64,000 nucleotides of DNA from Membranipora membranacea. Taxonomy: Eukaryota > Bryozoa > Gymnolaemata > Cheilostomatida > Membraniporidae. Below the pieces are notes generated by a model. That model saw only the letters and a list, made by a program, of their open reading frames with translations. It did no database searches and was not told where the DNA came from. Location: positions 16,184,001 through 16,248,000 of the forward strand of contig OU612072.1 of the NCBI GenBank assembly GCA_914767715.1, written 5' to 3'. Below are positions 1 through 12,689 of the stretch, in pieces. Numbering within the stretch: the stretch's first letter is position 1; each line of letters opens with the position of its first letter. The translations under genes and the position numbers were made by a program.

Positions 1-2527
1 CTTTTTTTAAACAAACGGTCTAACAAAACCAAACTATCACCGCGGAAGAATATATTTGCAGCCGGACGATGGGCTCATTCTGATAACCAATATGTCTTGT
101 ATGTCATCATGTCAGCAGCATGGCATAAGATTTCTCCAGATTCATTCTAGGTCTGTCAAATGGGGTCCCACCAGCAGGGACATCCCTTTAGGAAAATTTT
201 TGTGTTTGTGTATTAATTTCTGTCACAGCAGGTATTATTTTATTTGCTGATTTATCGGGGTGATCCAAGCTGTGTGTGTCAATACTAGCACGCTTTTTTG
301 AAATTTTTAATAATATTGACAATTTTTGGTTCTTTTTGAAGAGTTGTCTTCTCATCGCCCAATTTCTGAGCAATTTTGGAATGTTTTCAATTGTGGAGAA
401 AACAACAATTTGTCTTCCTCTGTCCTAGTTAATTGTTGGCCAATGAGAAGATCCGTGAGAAGACAGCTTCAAACATTTGCAAAAATAGTGGCGATTTTTA
501 AAAACATTCAGACTACATCGCATAGGTAGACATCTATTCACGAATGTTGGCACTGCTAAAAACAGCCAAAGAATGTCGTTGTACAAACTGACCTTGGAAG
601 TTTATAATTAGAGTAAATTGAATACTCGTTGGCCTGAAAATCCTAAACATTCATCAGGAAAATGTCTTAAATAAATACATTCGTGTGTAGGGTGCTACAT
701 ACTCAGTGTTCTGAGTCAGTGGGAACCGGTGGGAACTGAGTTCTCGCGCAAAAATATAGATGGGGAACCTTTAGGACACAGTTCCCATTGAATTCTGTTC
801 AAAAAGAGTCTGAAGTTGTCTCTTTTGACCAGATATCAATCGTACTATTACAGATCCATATTTCTGCATAATTTGATCTAGAAATTGCAAAAGATTCTCA
901 AAACTATTCTCAACCCAGAGTGTAGAGTACCCGCAAAGAAAATAGTCCACTTAGACCACTGTACATACTACATAGTGAGTAAGATAAATGAAGCATGTTG
1001 CTACCATAAATTACATGAAAAAAATGAAGGAGGAAGCAGAAAATGATGAACGCAAATTTCGCAGAATTTGGTAGGATTGAATGATATTAATTCATAAGGC
1101 TGGTTCGATTCACTGACAAAATAATGTATGAAATATATTTGAAAAGGCTGAGCTGCCTAGGTTTGTGCTGAATGATGATTTAAATATTGAACTGTACTGG
1201 GACTGGCGTTTCCTGGCTATTGTTTGGGTTCACTATCCATTGCAACCAGGTGTAGTGTAGTGTTCTGAACATAATTACAGACAAGTTGGACAGCTCATCT
1301 CATGTTGGCTTTGATTGATTTGGTCTGTGATGCAGTGAAATTACCATCTCACACAGGGCTGACTGCCAGGCTTTGAACAGGTAGAAAATTTGCCACAACA
1401 TGTGCACACTCACTCTGATCTGAGTATTGATGCTTATAATCTCAAATTTAGAGAACAACTGATGGCATCAGTGGTGCTCATCTTAGATGTAAACCGGATT
1501 TGTCTTTTGGAGATCAAGTTATAGGGTTAGAACACCAATCTTTCATGCAGTTAATTGATTCCATTTCTTGAGCTTGTCAATCAGTTTATGCATATCATTT
1601 GCCAGTTATTTTACATTTTTTTCATAAAAGAATTTATGAATTTGAGCTTGACATTGTCAATATTTCTACAACAACTCAACTTCAAAAGAAGCCAATCAGC
1701 AGAAGCAGAAGCTTGTAACGAGGTCTTGAAGTTGCCCTGTCAGTATTTGCCCGAAGGAACAGAAATTCCGCGGGTAACATCAGGGTTTCTATTGTGATAT
1801 TGTGAGTCAATCTCCTTCAAGCTTTGATGGCATGAATATAGCGCTGTGTGTAAATGTTTTTACTATAATTCGCCGGTTCCAATGTCATCTTGCACATGTT
1901 CTCTACTGATACTACTTTATCCACAGAGTTTTGAAAGTAGTATTGAACAAAAAAAAGTTTTCCATTTGACAAAATTCAGTAAACTTCAAAACATAGGGCA
2001 GTAAATCATTTAGAAAATCCTTGAGTTTGCTAATAAAATGGTTTATTTGGATAAATTCAGCTGGAATTTTATATAATTTGCATTTTTTTTTATCAACATG
2101 ACTCACAAAGTGAAAACTTACAGTGAGGCCATTCACAGTCAGTTTGTGTTTTAAGGATAGAAAACAATGGTTATGTAATAAAAACAGGAGGATGTTCATT
2201 TACAAAGGAGGCGATATGTGGTCCGGGTCAAGAAAGAATGTGAAGTTCCATGTTGTCGATTGGAGATCATGGTTGCCACAGCAGCAAGAGGCCTTTCTGG
2301 TCTGTTTGATGTATCTAAAACAAAGAGTGAGTGTGAAATTCAATGTCTGATTACAGAGTCACCTAGTTAAATTGGAAATTGTGCAATTTTCAAGCTGCTT
2401 TCAAGGTGAAAAGAAAGCCTTAATTTTTGATAAAGTCAGACAAACACAAATAAACTTATATGAATACATATGTAACTCACTCTTCTATTGAAGTTGCATC
2501 ACCACCTGCTGCTGAACATCCGATGAT

Positions 2528-2992
2528 CTAGTGATGTGATCTTTTCTCAGATTTCCGAGGAGTACTAACTCTGCAAGGATTATTAGATGCCCAAGGAGTA
2601 CTAAATGTGCAAGGAGCATGAGATGGTTTAAGAGTTGCAGATGTCCAGGGAGTACTAGATCTGCAAGGATTATTAGATGCCCAAGGAGTACTAAATGTGC
2701 AAGGAGCATGAGATGGTTTAAGAGTTGGAGATGTCCAGGGAGTTCTAGATCTGCAAGGATTATTAGATGCCCAAGGAGTACTAAATATGCAAGGAGCATG
2801 AGATGGTTTAAGAGTGTGAGATGTCCAGGGAGTACTAAATTTGCATATCCAAGGAGTTCTAAATCTGCAAGAAGAAGCAGGTCTCCAAGGTGTACTCGGT
2901 CTTGGAGAATTTTTCAGATACCGGGGAGGCCTTGCAATAGCTACAGAGACCGCCACCAAACAAAACACAGATGATATTGCCATGGCCTTCAT
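2528..2992 (-). CDS. Secreted Cys/Pro/Trp repeat peptide, copy P1 (154 aa)
   Basis: Predicted small secreted protein of unknown function. The start is the ATG at 2,992, because a splice acceptor (CAG, 3,012-3,014) lies just upstream and upstream in-frame methionines fall in the intron. Residues 1-20 form a signal peptide (MKAMAISSVFCL..., cleavage likely after a small residue before RPPRY). The mature part opens with a Pro/Arg-rich stretch, then Cys-containing TPW motifs and three 30-residue repeats of the form C-x3-TPWTS-x-TLKPSHAPC-x-FSTPWASNNP; Cys spacing alternates 17 and 11 residues. It ends in a basic His-tailed tail. Gene structure: exon 1 about 3,428-3,377 (UTR), intron 3,376-3,012, coding exon 3,011-2,481, downstream exon from 2,314. 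I recognise no family. Antimicrobial, venom or structural roles are only guesses. Confidence 0.72.
   Translation of the reverse strand: MKAMAISSVFCLVAVSVAIARPPRYLKNSPRPSTPWRPASSCRFRTPWICKFSTPWTSHTLKPSHAPCIFSTPWASNNPCRSRTPWTSPTLKPSHAPCTFSTPWASNNPCRSSTPWTSATLKPSHAPCTFSTPWASNNPCRVSTPRKSEKRSHH
2577..2846 (-). repeat. 90 bp tandem repeat inside peptide gene P1 (3 units)
   Basis: Three head-to-tail units of exactly 90 bp starting at 2,577, 2,667 and 2,757, each encoding one 30-residue peptide repeat. Because units are in frame and lack stops, other frames (a Leu-rich sense frame and an Arg/Cys antisense frame) are also open; I treat those as shadows. Confidence 0.9.
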
Positions 2993-3449
2993 GACGAGTG
3001 CGGCACCAGCTCTGAAAAGAGAAAAAAGTTCATTTGAATCCAAATCTTAATCTATCATCACTTGGTCAATTTGAAAGATACCACTTAAGTTTATTGCCCA
3101 AATAAGATGCTCAAATCAGTGTGAGCTGAATATTAGCACAGTTATAACCTTCATTAACATTGTTGTTAAATTCATTTACATTGAATAGCAAATTATCAGT
3201 AAAATTTAAATAACAACTCAATTATATCTTCTTTGATAGTTTCATTGTGAAATGGTGTCTGGAAATCTGTTGTGGAGGTAGTTTTATTAAATGATAGTTT
3301 TTTGAATATTCAGCGGCTCAAAAAAGTAAACAACTATACATCTTTGAAACTTAGTATGCATTCAGACTATACTCACTCCTTTATCAGAAATGTTGATGAA
3401 CTCGATATGCTGCAAGCAGGATAATGTGACATCTGTAAGCAAACCATCC

Positions 3450-3458
3450 CTTTATATA
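3450..3458 (-). promoter_or_regulatory. TATA box of peptide gene P1
   Basis: On the minus strand this reads TATATAAAG, about 75-80 bp upstream of a GTGAGT donor (3,376-3,371) that closes a short untranslated exon 1. The same box, spacing and donor are kept in all five intact copies. The transcription start is inferred about 25-30 bp downstream. Confidence 0.65.
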
Positions 3459-5458
3459 TGTTTATATCCAGATGTAACTCAAAGCACAGCTGTGCTCCAG
3501 TTCAACCTCCGATAACCAGAGTAATTAATGACTTGAACTTCCACATTTCCCATCACTTTAGATTTTAGTGGAGGCTGCAGTTTTCAAGTTTTGATTGATC
3601 ATCAAACTATCTCTGAAATACTACCAAACAATCTATTCATGCGGTCAGCTCACATCCATTTTTGCTGAGTAATGGTTATGGACAAATGATTTGGCAGGCA
3701 GTAGGAGGTTGCTGTAAAGTCAAATTGATTGATCTGTCTGAAAAACTAAATTGCATGTTCATCATTCTAAAAAAATTTATTTCATGGAGTGTTATTGATA
3801 TTAATGGTATGACACTTCAAAATAATAAGATTACCGCTGCAATAAGATGCTGTGTATCATCATTCACTATAATATAATCTGAGAAAAAGAACAAGTAAAC
3901 CTCTACCCAAGTAATGCATATATGAACTGTGACCTTGATAATTGAATAAAATATGGATAACACTCGTATTATCTCATACTTCCCCAAAAATATCCTGTTC
4001 GGTCTCACAGCAAAATTCACATGGATTCATAAATGTTGAGATTGAGTTTGTTTGGTGTTGGAGGGGTGCTAGAGGTAGGATTTAATATGAAGTTTTCTGA
4101 CAATGTGGATCAGAAAAAACGCAATTGCATACATAATTAAAATTCTTCACCTTATTTTTTTGGACTTTTTTTATCCTTCTTTGCAATAAACAGCTGGGTG
4201 ACAAGTACTTTCAAAAATAGGGTCAACAACCTTTTAAATTTTTCTTGATTATTTTTCTTATTAAGGAAGTCAATCAATTTAAACTGTCAAAACATACTTC
4301 CTGAACATGATTTAATTACTCAAAATTCCCTACTTTGATTTGGAATGGATGCTTGGTTTTAGCGAAAAGAAAATTTCAAACAGTAACAAATGAATATAAA
4401 TATCAATTTAGGTTTTCATTACCCTTAAATCAAGCCAATAGAAATTGGAAAGTATTTCAGCCTCCCTGTTTAGCCTTCCATTCCCTTTAGACTTGACCAC
4501 TTGAACTTGTAAGTGGAGAACATCCCTTGCTTCGATTTCACAACAACTTTAAGACTTATCAAATCATTGAAATAGCATTGGCACATTTTTTCACCAACTG
4601 TTGTGTCCCTTCATTCTATTTGCGCAACCCTATCCCGTTGAGGCAGCATGAGGGATTAACGGAGGCACCAATGCCTGTGACACTTGAGGCACGGTTTCAG
4701 GAACCAAAATCATCCATTCAAATAGAGAGTAGGCAACTTCATTTGAAATGGGACAATGATTGATGGGAATACTGCTTTTCAGCAGAAGTTGGTAAACCAA
4801 TAATGAACAGAAATTGGATGCTTTCTGAATTGGATGTATATAAAGTGAGTGCTGGAATGCCATTATCATTATCATTATAATAAGGTTATCAGAGGAAAGT
4901 TTGGCCGTGTCTCCATGGGAACTCTAGGTTTCAGTCTTGTTACAACATAGAAGAGCGTAATAACTTGCAGAAAATAAAGTACATCATTCACTTACAGCAA
5001 CTTTCTAATGCTAGTGCTAATACAACAATGGCTATTGCTCACGGCAACTGGCCTATTAATCAATATCAATATAAATGTCATTTATAAACAAAAATTTCCC
5101 AGCCCAAGCAGATGTTAACGGAAGATATGTCTGGGTGATTTATGTGATTGAGCTGAACTTTGAAAGTACTGCCTCTATTAATTAAAGATTTTGAAGAAAA
5201 AAGGCAACAAAATTAGTTAAATTCCTAGTCACTAACAATCACCCTAATGTCCGCTTTTTTCTAAAATGAATCCTAGAGTCGGGAAAAAGTGACTGTCAAT
5301 AGTAAGACAAGTATTGAGCATAACATCCATTTTCATATGTTTGTACTATGGAGTAAGTTACAGAGCAGCCATGCTTACAGTTAAAGAATAGCTCATGACT
5401 TGGACTTCCAGTTTTTCCATCAATCTTGATTTGAGTTTGCTACAGTATTTAATAAAAT

Positions 5459-8400
5459 CTCAGTTCATTAAAAGTATTTTGGCTTCAAGTTGCTGTAGAG
5501 TTATCTTCTCATTTTCATACAATTTTGTTCTTATAATGAACTAGAAGTTATCCCACTTTGCCCAATTTCCCATATCCCGTCCTTGTATCCGGCTAAACAT
5601 AGAGAATTCTTTACAGAAGAAGAATCTAGGATCAAAAATTGAATGTCTCCAAACATTAGAAATTTTATCAGCATACATGTTCTTCCTGTATACAGGTATT
5701 ATTTCAAACTCAAAGCACCAAGCAGAACAATCAATTGTGTTAATGTCGTTAAAAACTCTCCATTAACCCTTGCAAGATAATAATAGAATAGATAGCGATA
5801 GATATTTGATTCACAATTTCCAATCCAAATTCAATACTACCGATTTTAAATTTTGCTGGACTGGGTAAAAGTTTTTGAGCGGTTGGATTAAATGAGGTCG
5901 CGTAATTCATCTACTGGTACTTGAATCAACCCACCTTAACCAGTGATATGAACAAAGTTAGGGCCAGGGATACCCATCAAACAATTATAAAATATTTTAA
6001 TCCTGCGAAATACACAAGAAGGCCTGACACTATTACATTTCAAACAAGGATTAATCGAGGAAACAATGTCAATTAAAAATTAGTGAAGTTTATCAGAGTT
6101 GTTTCAAAAATAAATTACTGTCTTACAAGCAAAATGTTTAAGAGTTGATTGGGCAGTGCTTCTGATTTGAGCAAAAATAAGTGTCACATTCAAATCCCAA
6201 ATCCTTCCCTCATTGAAGCCCTAATAGTAGTAGTATTGATATTATAGAGGCATATTATATCAGATATAAAATATACGATTTTGATCAGGTAAACACCAGA
6301 GAGGGCACGAGAGGGATTTCATTTTTCAGCTTAATTTGAGCTAGAATATTCCCAAATGCAGTCACCAATAGCTCCTTGGCCATATGCCATCAACAGCTTG
6401 AAGTCAATATGGTTAGTTGGGTATCCAGATAAATCACAGTATGAAAGGTATTTACTATGGTACCTACCTATCATGAGGATATTATTGTTCACTGTGTTGA
6501 GGGCTGTGATGCCATACAGAGAGCAAGGACTTACAGGTAGCGCTGTCACGATTTTGTATTTGGCTAGGACTGCCTCGATTCTGATTGTGGCATCGATTTT
6601 CACGATTTCGATTTTTCGAATTTACACCTTCCCTTTCAACCAACCCTTGTCCCAATTTCGATTTTCGACCATAGTAACCGTGACAATGAATTTACCGCTG
6701 TGCAATCGACTTCAGCTGTCACCTTATTAAATCGCGATAATGAGGTGTGATCGATTAGGTATTCCCGATATGAATCGTATCCTGACAGCACTAGTTACAG
6801 GGGTCTTAGCCCATGATTATATTCAAAATTATATTGCGCTAGCCTAAATTATTAGCCATTGTTTTGTAAGCCCAATGCCAGCAACGACTCCTGGTATGCC
6901 TACCTGTAAATATGAGAGCACTACATAGCAAATCATTTGATTGTAGGACTAAACAGAGAGACATTGCGACAACGCAAACCAACACAATTATGAGATTATG
7001 TCCACTTAATCTTGTCACCAATCAATAGCTCAAGCGCCTGTTTTTAGAACAATTTTAATTGGCCACACAATTACACATCATTATGAAAAGCAGCACATGA
7101 TAACCCTGAGAATATGAGAAGAATGCTGTGTGTACAGCCTCTGCTTACAATTGAAATTGCTAGAAAAATAAATTATGCTGAGTTAAACATTGTCCAGCTC
7201 CTATCTCAATTTTAACTTATGAATCCCTATGCTCAGTACTAAGACATGCACATATTTTGGTAACCTTCCCTTTATCATAATATATATATTGCAATTCAGT
7301 ATTCATAGATCAGTTACTTGCAGAAATCTGTAATCCAAGAGTTACTCATGCCTGCCTATTGTCAAGCCCTGGGGACTAACCAAACCCATGACCTCCAATA
7401 CATGCGTGCTTAGCGACTGACACTCTTAGCGTATACCACCAACTCTTAAATCAATTTCATTCTTCTTAGCACGCTTTCTGCATTAATAAATGATTAAAAA
7501 TCGATTAAAATCAGATGACATATCACACGCCACATCCTGAAGCATGGGCGGGAAAATACTAGTTGCCTTAGGGGCTAGGCTGCAATATCTGCGCCCATTT
7601 GCTCTCAGTTTGCAGGCAGGTCGAGGCACACCTGGGGGTCCAACCAAACCCCAGCAGTCAGTAGACTTCAGTGGGACTCGAACCCATGACCTTCAACATT
7701 TGCATGCTGAAGGGGCGGCGCTCTAACCAACTGAGCTACCTCCTACTCCTATAATAATAATAATAATCGAAGCAACTAAAATATAATCTATTTTAGCAAC
7801 AATTTCTAAATTTAAAGATGCATTGCCGTTTGACTAAATAAGCCATCACAAAAGTACAAAGAAAATATTTTCGGGCTGACAGAGTTAGTGTATTGTGGAG
7901 GCATGTGTCATATGAGATTATAATAATATTAATTACCATTCACGTCATGGTATCACTGGCTTGCTATGCTTGGCTCAGGGAGGCTCTACTGGTCGTTGGG
8001 CAAGTCAATTGAATAGTATAAAACTCATGCATTTTCCCCGACAATCTGTTGTTTGACAAAGGTGAGCTAACCTATATATACATGGAAATTACAACTTGAC
8101 TACACATGAATAAAAAATCTTGTTGAGATTAAACATTGAAATAAGATGGGAAACCAAACAAGACTAATTGTGCCCATGACTCATTTCCACATTTGATGTT
8201 GAATGATGAGATTTTCTGCTAAATTACTCTATTCGAATCAGCACCATCAATAATTTATTTTATAATCAGAATATTTTGTAAGATGTAGTATTAACAATTT
8301 ATAATCTTTGGTATTAACAGCAAAGATTGTTAAGAGTATTAGGCAAACTGTAGTGGATTATAATTGTACTTGTGGCATTTGGGACAAAGGATTATTGTGC

Positions 8401-8878
8401 CTCATACATTGATTGAATTAAAAGCACGTTATAGATGAGGCTTTGTTAAGACAAAGAGAGTATATCAAAGGCTAAGGTCTCTGGCGTATTGCGCAAACGT
8501 TAGTATACATCAGGCATACTTTTAAAAAATAGATATACATGTTACATTTTGCTTGTATGCAATTTACAATGATGCAAAAATGGTCATTTTTGGACAGCCC
8601 TATTCTAAACGACCAAAACAAATTTGGAAGAAATCGGACTATTGGAAGTAGGTTTGCGATACATTACCTTGTTAGTAAAGGCTGTTTTTTGTAGATTTCT
8701 TTGAGAAATAATATTTTTTCTAAATATTATTGTTGCTCATTGGGTTTATATTGGTATAATGCATAATTACATGTGGGTCTAATTCACCTATGATAAATAC
8801 ACTTCCTTAGAGTGAAGTTCAAAGTTTGGTCAGGAGGAGATAATCACTAAATTCAGCCAATACTTTTAATGAACTGAG
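5459..8878. mobile_element. 3.4 kb DNA transposon with inverted termini, present only in copy 1
   Basis: P2 and P3 read straight through this point (AATAAAATCACCAAATACTC), whereas P1 is interrupted by 3,420 bp. The ends are inverted repeats: CTCAGTTCATTAAAAGTATT on the left and its near-complement on the right. The flanks share AT, so the target-site duplication looks like 2 bp (at most ATC). I find no long transposase reading frame; the longest ORF (6,356-6,730, 124 aa) resembles nothing I know. It looks non-autonomous or decayed. A 2 bp AT duplication is recorded for the ISL2EU/IS4EU group, but this assignment is tentative. Confidence 0.75.
7500..7750 (-). mobile_element. tRNA-derived SINE nested in the 3.4 kb transposon
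   Basis: Reading on the minus strand it has a tRNA-like head with a B box (GGTTCGAGTCCC-type), then a body with the conserved block around the cagguar GCAGGCAGGT segment and a tail near 7,500. It is the same family as the elements at 14,925-15,175 and 44,704-44,965. Translations such as DGIRTHDLQHLHAEG that appear here are the usual spurious reading of tRNA-like DNA. Confidence 0.75.
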
Positions 8879-9766
8879 ATCACCAAATACTCTGATGATG
8901 TGAAATTTGCTGAGTAATACCTATTTAGAATTGGCATAGCAATGGGAAGTTGCTGTCAAGTCAAATTGATTAATCTGTCTCATTAACCTTTTGAGACCTC
9001 ATCGTCTTCAAAACGATTTGAAAAGTGTCAAACCCTGCTCCAATTAAAAAGCTTGGAGTCAATGAACTCATATGGGAGTATGCAATGTACTTTTAACACT
9101 GGCCCTACTAATGCTTATCTTAGTAGGGTGCTCTTTATCAAACAATTAAACAATGAATGACAAACAAACACCATAATGTTCCTTTTGGTGATGCGCTATG
9201 CGAGACTAGGCAGGGGTTGCAAAAAGAGAATTTGTCTTTGATAGTATGTGTAAATTATGATATATCAGAATATGTCACCTCAATATTTTAGGATTGCTTG
9301 AAATAATCTTCTTAGATCCTGTTAAATCTGTTATAGGAATTCAATGTCGATCTTTGCAAGTATTTTGAGTGCATGAGAATAAAAGGAGGGTTAGTGAGGG
9401 TGCTATATTTGCATTCGGTAATTGTTTGAGGAAAATGCGAAGGCCTCTTTGCAATGCGTGGTGCACAAGGTGCATTATTCATTGAGGTTTTGTCTAAGTT
9501 GAAGTTAATCTGTGAAACTAAAATGGTAAAATGCGTTTAATTGAATATGGTGCTAGCATCGGCGCCTCATAAAAATCATGCTGTCAATGAACTACCTGTG
9601 GATTAAAGCAAACTATGGGGAGACAAATATTTAAACACAAGTTTACCGTTATAGGAACCTAGAATTAAGCCCTACAATAAGTAAGCTTAGTAAAAAAACT
9701 AAATATTTAATTTAATATTAAATATGCTGATGCTAAACCTTAGCTATAGAAATAGTACAAATTTGT
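8879..9766 (+). repeat. Spacer segment, copy 1
   Basis: Matches 21,307-22,150 and 37,078-37,990, the spacers at the centres of the two palindromes. No coding signal seen. At about 9,766 the sequence jumps directly to material equivalent to about 26,970, so the inverted arm (Q1) expected here is missing. Confidence 0.8.
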
Positions 9767-10590
9767 CTTACTCATTATGTAGTATGTACAGTGGTCTAAG
9801 TGGACTTTTTTCTTTGCAGGTACTCTACACTCTGGGTTGAGAATAGTTTTGAGAATCTTTTGCAATTTGTAGATCAAATTATGCAGAAATATGGATCTGT
9901 AATAGTATGATTGATATCTGGTCAAAAGAGACAACTTTACACTCTTTTTGAACAGAACTCAGTGGGAGCTGTGTCCTGTTATATCCGTAAAATGACATTA
10001 TTGGTTTCCTAAATGTAACCACGTTGACATTTTAATTACACTGGTCGTGATGAGATATTACTATGGTAGCCATTCCATTTCAATCAAAGACCAGGCACCT
10101 AGCATTTCTAACTAATAGATGATTCATCGTTAATGTATTTTAGCCACATCATTTTAACTGTCAGTTGAGTTCGTTGAATAGAGAAGAATAGAAGCATTAA
10201 CAACAGCTCGGTCTTTTCCCTTGTTTCCATCTCACCATCTTACGATCCAACTCACAAGCACTCTTTCACGCTAACTATAAGATCTTAAAACTCAACTTGA
10301 CATACAATGCAATACATGACGAGCACTTTAGCACTATAATAACACCCCACAGATATCCAGATACACGCTAATTTCCTTAGAGCAGTCCTAAAGGTTCCCC
10401 ATCTATATTTTCGTGCGAGAACTCAGTTCCCACGGATTCCCACTGACTCAGAACACTGGGTATGTAGCACCCTACACACAAACATATTTATTTAAGATGT
10501 TTTCCTGATGAATGTTTATGATTTTCATGCCAACGAATATTCAATTCACTCTAATTATAAACTTTCTAGGTCAGTTTATACAACGACATT
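9767..10590 (-). repeat. Remnant of inverted module arm in copy 1
   Basis: Reverse complement of roughly 16,380-16,790 in P2, interrupted by a solo LTR. It ends at about 10,590, where it joins a truncated peptide gene. The same junction is present at about 28,880. Confidence 0.8.
9977..10384 (+). mobile_element. Solo LTR
   Basis: A 408 bp segment starting TG and ending CA, flanked by the 4 bp duplication GTCC (9,973-9,976 and 10,385-10,388). The unoccupied site is visible in Q3 near 43,028 (GTGTCCTAAAGG). At the equivalent place in copy 2 a full element with two LTRs is present (27,169-28,674), so this is the product of LTR-LTR recombination. No ORF. Confidence 0.85.
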
Positions 10591-12680
10591 CTTTGGACGT
10601 TTTTAACAGTGCTTCGAAACCGAGTACCCCTTGGATATCTGCTACTCCTTGCAGATTTCCTTCTCCTTGGAAATGCAGATTTAGTACTCCCTGGACATCT
10701 CACACCCCAAAAACATCTCATGCTCCTTGTAGAGTTAGGTGTATACCTCTCCTTATATAACTGTTTATTTGTATACAGCTGTCTCTATGAAAGAATAAGA
10801 CCTGCTCGTCAGCTTGTAAACAGCTTGAGTATCACAAAAATTACCAAATTAGCTAGGATACTCTGTAGTTAGATAACAAATTTCACCCTCACTCTTTGTT
10901 TTAGATACATCAAACAGACCAAGAAGGCCTCTTGCTGCTGTGGCAACCAAGATCTACAACCAACAACTTGGAATTTCGCATTCTTTCTTGATATGGACCA
11001 CATATCGACTCCTTTGATGATAAACACCCTCCTGCTTTTATTATATTATAACCATTTTATAGAAACCCAAACTGACTGTGCATGGCTTCACTGAAAGTTT
11101 TCTCTTTGTGCGTCATGTTAAATAAAACACAATGCAAATTTTATCAAACTCACCTCAGTGACCTTATTGAAATCCATTAGTATGATTAAAACAGTTTCTT
11201 TCTATTTTGGTTGGAGAATATGTTAAGAAAGGACATGTTGGATTGCAGAAGTATCTATAGGTATTCAAATCAGTTGATGCACTTCTGTTTTGAAGTGGTT
11301 GTAAGTAATAGCAAAGCCATGCTATGAATAGCCCTTTGATTGATTGATGAACGTGACTTACTTTGTCAATCAATTGGTTTTGAAATGTTGAGGCTGCATT
11401 TTTCCAAATTTGATAGAATACCACATTATCTCATCACGTGGTAAACTCACATCCATTTTTGCTGATCTGCAAATGACATAAGAAAGTGAGGTTGCTATTT
11501 AGATCAAACCTAGGCAAATCAGCCGTTTTAAATATTTTTTATACATTTGTAACTAAATCAACCAAGCCTCATGAATCATTATCATTTAATCCTACCTAAT
11601 GTTGTTCACTTGTTTTATTATTTGCCACTCTCTGTTTCTTCTTTTCTTTTTTCATCTTATTCACGCAATTTATGATACCATGATTTCATTATCCTACACA
11701 CTATATAGTATGTAACACCTTACCACTTATATCTTTTTATTCAAGTCATTTTTTGTATCTATGTTAATGTGTGTGAGGTCAACAAGTTATTTTTAATTTG
11801 CTTTAATTATAGACTTTTAGAAAACCTCAATTAATATAATAATTAAATAAATTTAGGCAAATTGATCCATCGGTCGAATAATCTCATTTTGTGATCATAA
11901 TTTCCAAAATATGTGTAAAAATGTCAAATACATAATGTTCTCTTTTACAAATGGAAAATCAAATCTATATAAAAGTGATATAACTTGATCAACAGAAAAC
12001 TGCAAGTCAATGAGCTTTGTAGGAAACACATAATGTGTTATGAACATGGGCCCTTTTAATGTTGAGCTTAGTGAGTTGCCTATTTGCCACCGTCTAACAA
12101 TGATGTACTATGATGAAAGTGAAAATTAAATTGTGAAAACTGCAAGTAAATTATCATGATGAGGATGTAAATACATATAGTTGCACAGTTGCAGTTTGAG
12201 ATGCTTTACCTCGAATTTGAGAAATATGTTAAAGGTTAACGACCCCTTTTTTGAAAGTACAAATCACCTCTTTTTTTTGAAAAAGTGGATAAAAATTGAA
12301 GCGGAGAAATGAAAAAGTTTTACCACTCAAAGAAACTTAAAATCATTGCCTTTCACTTATCACCATCAATTTATCACAATAATGATAGAAACTACATTTG
12401 TGGGTAGTCTGGGTATTTAGTTTTCCACACAAACACACTCAACTTAACTCCACCAACTTCACACCGACCCAGACACGTAAGATTTGTGTTTTGATATTTT
12501 GTTTAATCACCACTGTCTCTTTTGCGCAAAATGTCAGCACTCTCGTCAACTTGCGTCAACAACCGTTTCAAAATCTGTGAAATATGTGAATTTCATCAAA
12601 ACCTCAGTTTCAACAATGTTTCGTCAATTTAGCAAGAAAATTGATATTGCAATTTGATTCCTTATGATAATATTATTACA
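10590..12680 (+). repeat. Old degraded module R1
   Basis: Near-identical to R2 (28,880-30,980). Within it are weakly preserved blocks of the young module: peptide repeat, the downstream CCCGN exon, an AATAAA at 11,121-11,126, and a block near 12,240-12,300 resembling the module sequence GACCCTATTTTTGAAAGTAC. It is an older duplicate that has diverged. Apart from the truncated peptide gene I see no coding sequence. Confidence 0.7.
10595..10760 (+). pseudogene. 5'-truncated secreted repeat peptide gene, copy R1
   Basis: The reading frame keeps KPSTPWISATPC, a CRFSTPWTSHT segment and SHAPC, clearly the same family, but the signal peptide, leader and tandem repeats are missing. The break coincides with the module junction at about 10,590. 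Compared with R2 it has lost about 14 bp before its end, changing the C-terminus. No TATA box or start codon context is retained, so I call it a pseudogene. Confidence 0.75.
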
Positions 12681-12689
12681 GTTGCAGCG

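Larger units (their letters stand above)
1..5458 (+). repeat. Segmental duplication module P1
   Basis: First forward copy of the repeated module; it runs off the left edge. Position 56 matches 15,869 and 31,756, so the forward copies sit about 15.8 kb apart. It carries a secreted-peptide gene on the minus strand (about 2,080-3,428). The rest is AT-rich, and its small ORFs recur in the other copies only because the DNA is duplicated. From about 1,500 to 2,200 it is nearly identical to P3 and differs from P2 by indels. Its collinearity with P2 and P3 is broken at 5,458 by a transposon. Confidence 0.9.

Noticed and set aside
56-529. Small ORFs recurring at 15,778-16,342, 31,665-32,227 and 43,516-43,837
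   Set aside because: Recurrence follows from segmental duplication. The frames show no family match and accumulate frame-altering indels between copies.
1555-1797. 80-residue ORF present in P1, P2, P3 and Q3
   Set aside because: Hydrophobic AT-rich translation with no start or splice support; interrupted in Q2, and P1/P3 identity is explained by conversion.
2485-2799. Leu-rich 104-residue frame (and its equivalents in other copies) overlapping the peptide gene
   Set aside because: It is the alternate frame of 90 bp repeats, has no signal peptide or start context of its own, and its openness follows from stop-free repeat units.
2618-2974. Antisense Arg/Cys-rich frame (MRWFKSW...CPRSTK) across the repeats
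   Set aside because: No promoter or splice signals on that strand; it is the complement of the supported peptide frame.
4630-4875. ORF starting with Met-Ile repeats in several copies
   Set aside because: The Met-Ile run is a translated GATAAT microsatellite of varying length; no coding evidence beyond duplicated DNA.
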